Below, in pieces: positions 51,008 through 58,878 of a stretch of 64,000 nt of DNA. The DNA comes from Litoribacillus peritrichatus (lineage in GTDB: Bacteria; Pseudomonadota; Gammaproteobacteria; Pseudomonadales; Litoribrevibacteraceae): NCBI RefSeq assembly GCF_039537985.1, contig NZ_BAABBN010000007.1:124001-188000 (forward strand), in the 5' to 3' direction. Each line of letters begins with the position of its first letter. The first letter of the stretch is position 1. Under the pieces are notes generated by a model. It was not told the origin of the DNA. It saw nothing but the letters and a program-made list of their open reading frames with translations, and did not search any database. Made by a program: the position numbers and the translations under genes.

Positions 51008-52690
51008 ATGATGAATGTTTCAGTAAAAGATTGGTTTAAAAGCGGTTCGCCTTGGGTTTGGTTGAATGCCGGTGCGGTGTCGCTTTGTGTGATCATGGTG
51101 GTTGGCCTGTTGGGGTTGATTGCGGTAAAAGGCCTGGGCCACTTTTGGCCGAGCACTTTGTACGTCACTGAGTATCAGACTCGCTCTGGCGAACAAAAGA
51201 CGTTATTGGGTGAAATTACAGACAGCGAGCTGGTGTCGGCGGTTCAGTTGAAATCTGCCGGTTATCAGGTGCCAGAGAACCTGGAATACATTGATCGTCA
51301 GCTGTTGAAGGTTGGCAACCGGGACGTATACGGCCAGGACTTCCGCTGGGTGCTTAGCTCCAGTGTGACTTCTCAGACAGTGCTTGAGGATATGGTCGGT
51401 ATTGAGCGCCGTGAATGGGGTAATTTCTACGGTCAGCTGGTATCAGTCAAAGAGAACGGTAAAACGGTTGTTTCGGTTGCGGACGCTGGTTTTGATGCTA
51501 CCTGGGAAGCACTACAAGCCCGAATTGAACGTGCGTTAACACTTCAGGATGAAATTCACGGCATCGAAACGGGCGCCATTGGCTCAATTAACTATGGTCT
51601 TGAGCGTCTTCGTTTGAAAGAGCGTGGTCTTGAACTGCAGGGTGATACCGACCCGATTAAACTTCAGGGCATTGTTGAAGAGCGCGCTGCTTTGAATGCC
51701 GAGTACGAAGTGCTCAAAGAAGAATTGAACGCCTTGTACCAACAGGCTCAACGCGATCAGCTTGTGGCGACCACCATTGATGGTCAAGAAGTTGAAATGA
51801 CGTTAAGCAAAGTGGTGTTGGCTTACGCGCCGAACAACATGGGGCTGTTTGATAAGATCATTCACTACATTGGTAAGCTGGGTGAGTTCTTATTGGATGA
51901 CCCTCGCGAAGCTAATACCGAAGGTGGTATTTTCCCGGCGATCTTCGGCACTGTAATGATGGTATTGCTGATGTCTATCATGGTGACGCCGTTTGGTGTG
52001 GTGGCAGCAGTTTACTTGCGTGAATACGCTAAGCAAGGGCCGGTGACTCAGGTGATTCGTATTGCGGTAAATAACCTGGCGGGTGTGCCTTCCATTGTTT
52101 ACGGTGTGTTTGGCTTGGGTTTCTTTATTTACTTTTTAGGCGGCTCAATTGATCAGTTGTTTTATCCGGAGGCATTGCCGGCGCCGACGTTTGGTACACC
52201 GGGTTTATTGTGGGCTTCTTTGACTCTGGCTATTCTGACGGTGCCTGTGGTGATTGTCGCCACAGAAGAAGGTTTGTCCCGAATTCCTCGTGCTGTACGT
52301 GAAGGCAGCCTGGCGTTGGGTGCCACTAAGTTTGAGACGTTGTGGCGAGTGGTGTTGCCTATGTCCAGCCCGGCGATTATGACCGGTGTTATTCTGGCGA
52401 TTGCCCGTGCCGCAGGCGAAGTAGCGCCGCTGATGTTGGTGGGTGTGGTTAAATTGGCGCCATCACTGCCGCTGGACTGGAACTACCCGTTCATCCACCT
52501 GGATCGTAAATTCATGCACTTGGGCTTCCATATTTATGATGTTGGCTTCCAGAGCCCGAACGTTGAAGCGGCAAGACCATTGGTCTACGCAACGGCCTTC
52601 TTATTGGTGTTGGTGATTGCTGTATTGAACCTGGCGGCAGTTGCGATTCGAAACAGCCTACGTGAAAAGTATAAAGCGCTAGAACATTAG
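51008..52690 (+). CDS. pstA: Phosphate ABC transporter permease with large periplasmic insertion
   Basis: 560 residues, again about twice the E. coli size. After a helix near residue 25 there is a long, partly coiled-coil periplasmic region (about 45-285). The permease core then begins with FPAIFGTVMMVLLMSIMV, and SLALGATKFETLWRVVLP is the loop contacting PstB. It pairs with PstC. The extended insertions in both suggest they make contact. The gene is 28 bp after pstC; ATG at 51008 or the adjacent 51011. Confidence 0.88.
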   Translation: MMNVSVKDWFKSGSPWVWLNAGAVSLCVIMVVGLLGLIAVKGLGHFWPSTLYVTEYQTRSGEQKTLLGEITDSELVSAVQLKSAGYQVPENLEYIDRQLLKVGNRDVYGQDFRWVLSSSVTSQTVLEDMVGIERREWGNFYGQLVSVKENGKTVVSVADAGFDATWEALQARIERALTLQDEIHGIETGAIGSINYGLERLRLKERGLELQGDTDPIKLQGIVEERAALNAEYEVLKEELNALYQQAQRDQLVATTIDGQEVEMTLSKVVLAYAPNNMGLFDKIIHYIGKLGEFLLDDPREANTEGGIFPAIFGTVMMVLLMSIMVTPFGVVAAVYLREYAKQGPVTQVIRIAVNNLAGVPSIVYGVFGLGFFIYFLGGSIDQLFYPEALPAPTFGTPGLLWASLTLAILTVPVVIVATEEGLSRIPRAVREGSLALGATKFETLWRVVLPMSSPAIMTGVILAIARAAGEVAPLMLVGVVKLAPSLPLDWNYPFIHLDRKFMHLGFHIYDVGFQSPNVEAARPLVYATAFLLVLVIAVLNLAAVAIRNSLREKYKALEH

Positions 52691-52752
52691 TCATCGGTTT
52701 TCGAAGACGAAAACCAACCACAGAATTCAATTTTTAGATTAGGTATTAAGCC

Positions 52753-53598
52753 ATGACAGACCAAACAATGAACGAAGTGCCAACGCATGGGGTTGATATT
52801 TCAGCCCTTGGTCGCACCAACGAAGAGCGTCAATTGGCCAACGAAGAAATGTGTCTTGAAGTAAGAAATCTTCAGCTCTACTACGGCGAGAAGCGGGCCT
52901 TGCATGGCATTAACATGCACATTCCGAAGAATCGTGTAACGGCTTTTATCGGCCCGTCCGGTTGTGGTAAGTCAACCTTGCTGCGTTGTTTCAACCGAAT
53001 GAATGATTTGGTTGATAGTTGTAAAATCGAAGGTCAGATCCTATTGGATAATGACAATATTTATGAGCGCTCTGTTGATGTGACTGAGTTGCGACGTCGG
53101 GTCGGAATGGTGTTTCAGAAGCCGAACCCTTTCCCGAAAAGTATTTATGAAAACGTAGCTTATGGCTTGCGTATTCAGGGCATTAATAACAAACGCACGC
53201 TGGATGAAGTGGTTGAGCAATCACTGCGCGGCGCCGCTTTGTGGGATGAAGTCAAAGATCGTCTGCATGACAGTGCGTTAGGCATGTCGGGTGGTCAGCA
53301 ACAACGTTTGGTGATCGCACGTACCATTGCTGTTAAGCCGGATGTACTACTTCTGGATGAGCCAGCATCAGCACTTGACCCGATTTCTACATTGAAGATC
53401 GAAGAACTGATCAACGAACTCAAGAACGAATACACCATCGTGATTGTAACGCACAACATGCAGCAAGCCGCTCGTGTTTCGGACTACACAGCGTTTATGT
53501 ACATGGGGGATTTGATCGAGTTTGGTGATACCAACCAGATCTTCACCAACCCGAATCAAAAGCAGACGGAAGACTATATTACTGGTCGTTACGGCTAA
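52753..53598 (+). CDS. pstB: Phosphate ABC transporter ATP-binding protein
   Basis: 281 residues. ATPase motifs: Walker A GPSGCGKST near residue 75, signature MSGGQQQR near 178, Walker B LLLDEPASALDP near 200. The N-terminal 30 residues before EVRNLQLYYGEKRALH are not conserved. It powers PstCA. Fourth gene of the pst set, with pstA upstream and phoU downstream. Confidence 0.94.
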   Translation: MTDQTMNEVPTHGVDISALGRTNEERQLANEEMCLEVRNLQLYYGEKRALHGINMHIPKNRVTAFIGPSGCGKSTLLRCFNRMNDLVDSCKIEGQILLDNDNIYERSVDVTELRRRVGMVFQKPNPFPKSIYENVAYGLRIQGINNKRTLDEVVEQSLRGAALWDEVKDRLHDSALGMSGGQQQRLVIARTIAVKPDVLLLDEPASALDPISTLKIEELINELKNEYTIVIVTHNMQQAARVSDYTAFMYMGDLIEFGDTNQIFTNPNQKQTEDYITGRYG

Positions 53599-53736
53599 AT
53601 ACTGGTTATAGTCTTGGTAAAGCCTCGTGATTGCAGGCTGAAACATAAATTTAATACAGCATGAGAGATTATGCGTCTATCCTTATGATAAGTAATAATA
53701 AATGGATTTGACGCTATCTTTGGCGGTGAACAAATA

Positions 53737-54465
53737 ATGAATACTGTAAAAGACTCACACACACATCACATTTCTCAGCAGTTCAATGAAGAACTGGAAG
53801 GTGTGAAAAAAAGCATGTTAGAAATGGGCGGGCTTGTCGAGAAGCAAGTGCGTGATGCCATTAAATCATTGATTAATGCCGACACTGAGTTGGCGGACAT
53901 CGTTGTAGAACGCGATGAACTGGTCAATGATATGGAGTTGAACATTGATCAGGAATGCACCCAGATTTTGGCGAAGCGACAGCCGGCGGCCAGTGATTTA
54001 CGATTGGTTTTGGCTGTGTCTAAGTGCATCAGTGACCTGGAACGCATCGGTGACGAAGCGGCTAAAATTGCCCGTTTGGCGGCGGAACTGACAGAGCAGG
54101 GCGAGTCTCAGCCTGGGTTTGTAGAAGTTCGTCATATTGGTGAAGAAGTCTCTTCGATGATTCAGCAAGCGCTGACGGCCTTTGCTCGCTTGGACGTGGA
54201 CTCGGCATTGAAAGTGGCTCACGATGATAAAATCGTGGATCTGGAGTACCGCAGTACGGTGCGTGAACTGATTACTTATATGATGGAAGACCCACGCAGC
54301 ATTTCGCGTGTGCTGAACATTATTTGGTGTTTGCGCGCGCTTGAGCGTGTGGGCGACCATGCAATGAATATTGGTGAGCATGTGATTTATCTGGCCAAGG
54401 GCCTGGACGTTCGCCACATGGACATTGAACAGGTTGAAGATAAACTGGAAACAGTCAATAAATAG
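53737..54465 (+). CDS. phoU: PhoU phosphate signalling regulator
   Basis: 242 residues forming two three-helix PhoU repeats, with metal-binding type motifs ERIGDEAAKIA near residue 100 and ERVGDHAMNIGEHVIYL near 205. PhoU tells PhoR/PhoB that phosphate is plentiful, through the Pst complex. It ends the operon before a terminator. Confidence 0.94.
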   Translation: MNTVKDSHTHHISQQFNEELEGVKKSMLEMGGLVEKQVRDAIKSLINADTELADIVVERDELVNDMELNIDQECTQILAKRQPAASDLRLVLAVSKCISDLERIGDEAAKIARLAAELTEQGESQPGFVEVRHIGEEVSSMIQQALTAFARLDVDSALKVAHDDKIVDLEYRSTVRELITYMMEDPRSISRVLNIIWCLRALERVGDHAMNIGEHVIYLAKGLDVRHMDIEQVEDKLETVNK

Positions 54466-54481
54466 ATTCAGAGCCTGATTC

Positions 54482-54512
54482 AAAAAACCGCAGTTTTTAC
54501 TGCGGTTTTTTT
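54482..54512 (+). terminator. Rho-independent terminator after phoU
   Basis: AAAAAACCGCAG and CTGCGGTTTTTT pair fully around a TTTTTA loop; it ends in T7. Confidence 0.88.
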
Positions 54513-54588
54513 GTTTAAGGCGCAGGATATTTTCCTTTCAGTTTTGATAACATAACACTGGATATCAATGTATTGAGAGTGGTCTGGT

Positions 54589-54921
54589 ATGGAATGGTTT
54601 TTTGCGATGAACTCGGATTTGTCGGATTGGTTCTGGGATTATCGCCAGTTGCTGGTGACGTCCTGGATTGCGGTTATTCTGGTGATTTATGGGGGTAAAC
54701 TGAACGCATTGGTCAGGCGCGTTATGCAGCCGTATCACTTTCTGTTCAGGATGGTTGCGTTTATTCTATTGTGTACATTTGGTTATGGTGCCATTGCTAT
54801 TTATGGTCAGTTGGCGATTAACTTTGGATTACTGCACATCAAAACAGACTGGTTTGCGGGGATTGTAATTCTGGTGTACCTGGTTTTGAGCGTGTTGGCC
54901 GAACGAAAGCGGCAAGCGTGA
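54589..54921 (+). CDS. DUF3392 inner-membrane protein
   Basis: 110 residues with three hydrophobic segments (LLVTSWIAVILVIYGGKL, FRMVAFILLCTFGYGAIAIYG, FAGIVILVYLVLSVLAE). Sequence and size match the small DUF3392 membrane family, whose role is unknown. It follows phoU behind a terminator, so it is a separate unit. A nine-base perfect hairpin lies just beyond its stop at 54949-54969. Confidence 0.78.
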   Translation: MEWFFAMNSDLSDWFWDYRQLLVTSWIAVILVIYGGKLNALVRRVMQPYHFLFRMVAFILLCTFGYGAIAIYGQLAINFGLLHIKTDWFAGIVILVYLVLSVLAERKRQA

Positions 54922-54948
54922 TGTTTAGGTTTAGGGGGAGGGAGGCTA

Positions 54949-54969
54949 TACGGTGACTCAGTCACCGTA
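54949..54969. terminator. Hairpin between DUF3392 and the small-RNA gene
   Basis: TACGGTGAC and GTCACCGTA pair perfectly around TCA. It lacks a T run, so it is a weak terminator candidate for either the DUF3392 gene or the minus-strand RNA. Confidence 0.4.
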
Positions 54970-55011
54970 AATAGCGCATGTCTTTGATTTGGAAACAATT
55001 CATAAGACACT

Positions 55012-55194
55012 TTATGCGGTGTTCAATCCCTTGTAGGTAAACCCTTTACCTTGCCGCCAGTAGTGCGTCCTGCAATACTTCCTCTTTCCAATGAGGTTCT
55101 GGCGTGGCATCCGTTGCCTGTCCCTGTTTGGCTTTCCAAAGCCGTTCCTTGCAGATAAACATTCCTTTTGTTTATCGGTCGACTCCCTGTCCAC
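55012..55194 (-). ncRNA. CsrA-sequestering small RNA (RsmZ/CsrC-like)
   Basis: Read on the minus strand this stretch holds about 11 GGA motifs, roughly four times the chance number, mostly displayed in hairpin loops. Hairpins: GATAAACA/TGTTTATC with loop AAAGGAA (55154-55176); GGCTT/AAGCC with TGGA (55130-55143); GGCA/TGCC with ACGGA (55106-55118); CCTC/GAGG around TTGGAA (55081-55096); and GGTAAA/TTTACC around GGG (55036-55050). That is the signature of RNAs that titrate CsrA/RsmA. A TTATAC-like -10 box stands at 55197-55202 and a TGTAAG half-site about 160 bp upstream. The overlapping open frame of 60 codons is probably not translated. The ends are approximate. Confidence 0.75.
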
Positions 55195-55202
55195 ACGTAT
55201 AA

Positions 55203-55474
55203 TTTAAATGGTTTTAGATGACATTTTTGTGAACCATTCGGTATGTTGTGATAACAAAATAGCGTGGATTATTTTTGATCTTTAAAATCAACGAGTTACT
55301 TTTCTTTGAACGAAGTTTTTCAGTGATTTCACGGTTAAAATATGGCGAATGTCTTACATGGTCAGTCGTGCTAAATGGCAGGTTCAGGATCACCTTATTG
55401 AGATCGAGCCTGTGGACAATGTGCACGCTGGAATATAATGTGGATTATTTCCAATATGGACCTTTGGACAACCT
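55203..55474. promoter_or_regulatory. Divergent region between the small RNA and cysZ
   Basis: No gene-like frame. It must hold the small-RNA promoter (minus) and the cysZ promoter (plus). The minus strand has a TGTAAG half GacA box at 55353-55358. I see no full dyad GacA site here. Confidence 0.45.
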
Positions 55475-56185
55475 ATGTTTGAATCACTTAAAAAATCACT
55501 GCGTCTGCTGTTAACGCCTGAGCTTCGGTGGTATTTGTTGGGCCCTTTGCTGGTTAATATCACGCTGTTCGGTGTGCTTGGTTACTATCTTTTAAGTTGG
55601 ATTCCAGACTTAATGATCACCGCTGATGGCTACCTGCCCACCTGGTTGACTTGGTTAAGTTGGCTGATTGCTCCTGTGGTGATTATTTCGGTGGTGCTGA
55701 TCGGCATTTCGACCTTTAATATCATCGGTAATATTATTGCTGCACCTTTAAATGCATTTCTGAGCGAAAAAGTTGAAAAGCTGGTGTTGGGCGATGATTA
55801 CCAAAACCCGGAAGAGCGAACCATTGCCTCCGAAGTAATTCATGCGCTGGCCAGAGAGATGAAGAAGCTTTGGTATTATTTACCGCGTCTGTTGGTGGTA
55901 TTGGTGATTACGCTTATTCCTGGAGTGAACCTCGTTGCGCCAGTGGTTTGGTTTTTGTTTGGTGCTTGGTTAATGGCGTTTCAGTATTTTGATTATCCGC
56001 TGGATAATAATCGATTTGATTTCGATAAGAGTAAAACCTGGATTCATCAGCGACCATTAAAATCACTTACCTTCGGTGGCATAACCAGTATGCTGTTTTT
56101 AGTGCCGGCGTTGAATTTATTTATGATGCCACTGTGCGTAGTCTGGGCAACTATGGTCTGGATTGGAGAAAAAGAGAAGAAGTAA
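55475..56185 (+). CDS. cysZ: Sulfate transporter CysZ
   Basis: 236 residues with four membrane helices (LLGPLLVNITLFGVLGYYLL near 20, LSWLIAPVVIISVVLIGISTFNIIGNIIAAP near 60, LVVLVITLIPGVNLVAPVVWFLFGAW near 140, MLFLVPALNLFMMPLCVVWATMVWI near 205). The Ile-Ala-Ala-Pro-Leu-Asn-Ala element near 88 is a CysZ signature. It imports sulfate across the inner membrane. It lies between two small-RNA genes on the opposite strand. Confidence 0.9.
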   Translation: MFESLKKSLRLLLTPELRWYLLGPLLVNITLFGVLGYYLLSWIPDLMITADGYLPTWLTWLSWLIAPVVIISVVLIGISTFNIIGNIIAAPLNAFLSEKVEKLVLGDDYQNPEERTIASEVIHALAREMKKLWYYLPRLLVVLVITLIPGVNLVAPVVWFLFGAWLMAFQYFDYPLDNNRFDFDKSKTWIHQRPLKSLTFGGITSMLFLVPALNLFMMPLCVVWATMVWIGEKEKK

Positions 56186-56208
56186 AAGAGAGAGAAAATA
56201 AGTAAGTT

Positions 56209-56255
56209 GCCGATATGACAATAATTATTCTATTAATAGTTATTATCATATCAGC
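56209..56255. terminator. Long AT-rich inverted repeat between cysZ and the CsrB-like RNA
   Basis: About 21 bases of each arm (GCCGATATGAC... and its near-complement ending ...CATATCAGC) pair with one mismatch and two wobble pairs. On the minus strand a T-rich tract follows. It could end the CsrB-like RNA and cysZ transcription. Confidence 0.5.
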
Positions 56256-56716
56256 TACCGCAGTCCTTATGCGATCAGCATCCTGCCGATATCATCCGTA
56301 CTACAAGAGACCATTCCTTCGATCTTAGGATGTGTCTTTAGGCAGACAAAACTAACACCGTCCGGTGTGTACTATCCATGTTTTTATTATTTGCTATCCA
56401 TACTTGACTCGACCGTGAGTCTGTATCATCCGTGATACTTCCATGTTGTGAAGCTAGTTTCCTTGCTTCTTACCCTGAGTCCTTAGGGTTGTCCCTGTGC
56501 TGTCCATGCGGAAGCTTAATCCAAGCTTCAGGCCCTGATCCTCAGGGTTATCCTTGTGCACTCCATGCTGAAGCCGTTCCTGGCTCCTTTACCTCAATCC
56601 CAGAGGTGTCCGTTATTTCGTCCCTGTGAAGCTTACCCTTGCTTCTTACCTCAGTCCCGAGGTGTCCTGTACGTCCTTGCTTTGGGTCTGACTTCAATGT
56701 CCCTGACCACGAAATA
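56209..56716 (-). ncRNA. csrB: CsrB-like CsrA-sequestering RNA
   Basis: On the minus strand about 26 GGA motifs occur in roughly 500 bases, three to four times chance. Typical units: CAGGGACA, ACAGGGACG, CAGGACA, ACGGATGAT, ATGGACAG. Many lie in hairpin loops: CCTCGGGACTGAGG, CCTCTGGGATTGAGG, CCCTGAGGATCAGGG, GAAGCTTGGATTAAGCTTC. CsrB-type RNAs hold about 18-22 such sites and sequester many CsrA dimers. A TATTAT -10 box (56718-56723) puts the 5' end near 56711. Upstream GacA-like sites support activation by GacA/UvrY. The plus-strand reading frame inside (56432-56629) is a by-product. The 3' end is uncertain. Confidence 0.85.
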
Positions 56717-56717
56717 A

Positions 56718-56723
56718 ATAATA
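56718..56723 (-). promoter_or_regulatory. -10 box of the CsrB-like RNA
   Basis: TATTAT on the minus strand, with GTGGTCAGGGACA beginning the RNA about 7-12 bases downstream. No clear -35 is needed if GacA/UvrY activates. Confidence 0.5.
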
Positions 56724-56845
56724 ACAGTAAAAAGGGGGGTAAAAAGGTGAATTACGTCCGGTTAGAGTGTGATGAGTATTTGTTCAGTTAATATTAGTCT
56801 TTATAAATCATTGGGTTAGATTATGTAGGTGGTTGTCATTCTCAT

Positions 56846-56900
56846 TTGTAAGTAGTGATGTAAGAGTAATTTCTTACTTGTCTGTAAGATATATCTCACA
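56846..56900 (-). promoter_or_regulatory. Cluster of GacA/UvrY-box-like sites
   Basis: TGTAAG-ATATAT-CTCACA at 56883-56900 matches TGTAAG-N6-CTTACA with one mismatch. Another TGTAAG (56859-56864) faces a CTTACT at 56873, and a third lies at 56847. The best site is centred about 180 bp upstream of the predicted RNA start, the spacing seen for rsmY/rsmZ activation sites. Confidence 0.7.
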
Positions 56901-57074
56901 TTTGGTTGGGGCTTACTCGTATGGGTGTATAAAAATCATACAGTTATGGTGAGTAGTTAAGAGGAATTTTAGAGTAAAACCTGTTCAGTTCGGCCAGGGA
57001 AACTCAGCGCTTCAGCCAATTCTTTCTGATATTTGGTCAAGTATAGTAGTGATTTTGGGTGGGGGAGTAGTGAC

Positions 57075-57482
57075 GTGGGATTTTCAACAGAACAAGTGGT
57101 TGAAGTGTTCAAAAAGGGGTTTCCGGAAAGCAGGGCGTTTATTGAAAGCGTAGAGCCTATGAAGGCGACCATGAGGTTGCCTGCCAACACCAAACATTTA
57201 AGGCCTGGCGCAACGGTTTCTGGCCCCGCTATGATGACCCTGACGGACGCAGTGATGTGGGTGGCTATTATTGGGGAAAAGGGGGAGAAAGGGTTTAACA
57301 GTGTGACCTCTAACTTAAGTATTAATTTTTTATCCCGGCCAAAACACGGTGACTTGATTGCCAAAGCAGAAATATTAAAGCTTGGCCGACGTCTGGCAGT
57401 GGGTGAAGTCCGGTTATACAGCGCGGATGACCCGGAACCTGTGGCTTTTTCCACCGTAACCTATGTGATACCGAGTGACTGA
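57075..57482 (+). CDS. PaaI-type hotdog thioesterase
   Basis: 135 residues. GGGGGAG seven bases upstream supports the GTG at 57075. Family signs: GPAMMTLTDAVMWVAII near residue 60 (the catalytic helix), LSINFLSRPKHGDLIAKAEILKLGRRLAVGEV near 95. It probably hydrolyses an acyl-CoA thioester. The specificity is unknown; it stands alone. Confidence 0.82.
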   Translation: MGFSTEQVVEVFKKGFPESRAFIESVEPMKATMRLPANTKHLRPGATVSGPAMMTLTDAVMWVAIIGEKGEKGFNSVTSNLSINFLSRPKHGDLIAKAEILKLGRRLAVGEVRLYSADDPEPVAFSTVTYVIPSD

Positions 57483-57619
57483 ATGCCAATGAATGATCTC
57501 TTTTTGTAAAAAAGAATTTCCTGGCTGTAAGCCTTTGTTATTCTCTGCTGGCTGTCACATTTTTAATGTCTATAGTTAGGGTAAGTTAGTTCTGACATTC
57601 AAGGTGGGACGAAAGCATT

Positions 57620-58225
57620 ATGATCGGAGATGCTCAAAAAGAGAATGAAGATCTCATTTGGGATCTAGATGATTTTGGCAAGCAGCAACTGGCCAAACAA
57701 TTTGCGATGCTATTTGAAAACAGGCTTTGCGTTTATTCTGAGTCAGTAGAACAGCTTTATACCAACTATTCGATGAACTTCCCATCCAATCAAAATTCAA
57801 AAATGGTTGTGTTGCCCAACCCGTATGCGTATCACGACACCATCAGCCACATTAATTTTGATGCCATTAAGCCAACGGGCATTGTGGTGTTGCCTGGTGA
57901 GCTGGTTGGGCGAAGTGGGTTGCATGTTACTATTCTGGTTAAGAATAAACACGTTGCAAACAAACCGATCCCTTTTAAGAAAGCCATTGCTCATGTGGTG
58001 GGAACCCATAAAAAAGCCGGAGACACTTTTTTACCGGTGCTGGTGAAAGGCGATTTGCGCGAGTTTAATCAAACCTTGCCTTACATGCATTTGCATCGAA
58101 TTAAACCGGAGTTCCTGGCGATGTTATCTGAGTTTGATCGTTCGGATATTGAAAGGGTGGTGTCGGATAAGCTTAAGAAACTGTATATCGATTCAGATCG
58201 GGTGGCGCTGAACGCCGCGCATTGA
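57620..58225 (+). CDS. Cytoplasmic protein of unknown function
   Basis: 201 residues, no signal or membrane segment, mostly mixed alpha/beta. A clear ribosome site (GGTGGGACG) precedes the ATG. Segments such as KPTGIVVLPGELVGRSGLHVTILV and LPVLVKGDLREFNQTL are conserved-looking but I cannot place them. Neighbours are a thioesterase and an acyl-CoA-binding protein. Confidence 0.6.
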   Translation: MIGDAQKENEDLIWDLDDFGKQQLAKQFAMLFENRLCVYSESVEQLYTNYSMNFPSNQNSKMVVLPNPYAYHDTISHINFDAIKPTGIVVLPGELVGRSGLHVTILVKNKHVANKPIPFKKAIAHVVGTHKKAGDTFLPVLVKGDLREFNQTLPYMHLHRIKPEFLAMLSEFDRSDIERVVSDKLKKLYIDSDRVALNAAH

Positions 58226-58297
58226 TGAACGACGTGGATCGAATGCATGCAAACCGCAGTTAAATGACTTTCAGCGGTTTGCCAGCAAGGATCTAAA

Positions 58298-58570
58298 TTA
58301 ACCGTTTTTTTGCTTTAGCTCTTCAATACGGTCAATGTAAGTTTGCATTGCCTGGTCTGAGCTTTGACCTTTCAGCTTTTCCCATGCATTCCATTTAGCG
58401 CGACCAACAAAGTCTGTCATGCCAGGCTTTTTGCCATTCACATCACCTTCGGCTGCTTGCTTGTAAAGCGCGTAAAGCTCAAGCTTAAGATCGTTTGAAG
58501 GCTTGAAGTCTCCTTCTGCAGTTTGTACGTAGTTTACTGCTGCTTCAAATGTGGCTTTTAAGTCAGACAT
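58298..58570 (-). CDS. Acyl-CoA-binding protein
   Basis: 90 residues, the classical four-helix ACBP. LKLELYALYKQAAEGDVNGKKPG near residue 26 and WNAWEKLKGQSSDQAMQTYI near 61 are the core acyl-CoA contacts (Tyr and Lys positions present). It holds long-chain acyl-CoA in the cytoplasm. Bacterial ACBPs are less common than eukaryotic ones. CAGGAGAGG precedes the ATG. Two palindromes lie upstream. Confidence 0.9.
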   Translation of the reverse strand: MSDLKATFEAAVNYVQTAEGDFKPSNDLKLELYALYKQAAEGDVNGKKPGMTDFVGRAKWNAWEKLKGQSSDQAMQTYIDRIEELKQKNG

Positions 58571-58878
58571 GATGCCTCTCCTGTTTTTAGGGCTTATTGT
58601 AAGGGGTATCCGCTCTTCTTTATTTTGAAGAGCGAATCATTTTAGCGCTAAATCAAAGGCATGCAATGCCTTATTCAGACAGAAGGTTATCAGACCCTTG
58701 AATGGCCGTTCAAATATCGGGGCAGAAGTGCTTCCACGCCCTTGCCGAAACGCCTGAATGGCATCAATTGGCCTCATATGTCGTTAAGCTGTCTTAATTG
58801 GTCATCATCCTGTTTTCTGATTGTTAATAGAATGAAGAAGTCTATTGATAACAATAAAAATATAAAGGATGCTCAATC
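58571..58878. promoter_or_regulatory. Divergent region between the ACBP and sphingomyelinase genes
   Basis: CGCTCTTC-N8-GAAGAGCG (58611-58634) and the perfect dyad TTTAGCGCTAAA (58641-58652) lie 40-80 bp before the ACBP start and are candidate operators. The remaining 200 bases hold no feature I recognise. Confidence 0.5.

Noticed and set aside
55012..55194. 60-codon minus-strand open frame
   Set aside because: It covers the GGA-rich hairpin RNA, has no ribosome site, and its residue pattern follows the hairpin repeats.
56432..56629. 65-codon plus-strand open frame and apparent tandem repeats
   Set aside because: They are the antisense of the CsrB-like hairpins; the repetition comes from RNA structure, not protein or a CRISPR array.
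56432..56720. Possible CRISPR array
   Set aside because: Units are imperfect, unequal in length and palindromic with no spacer of constant size.
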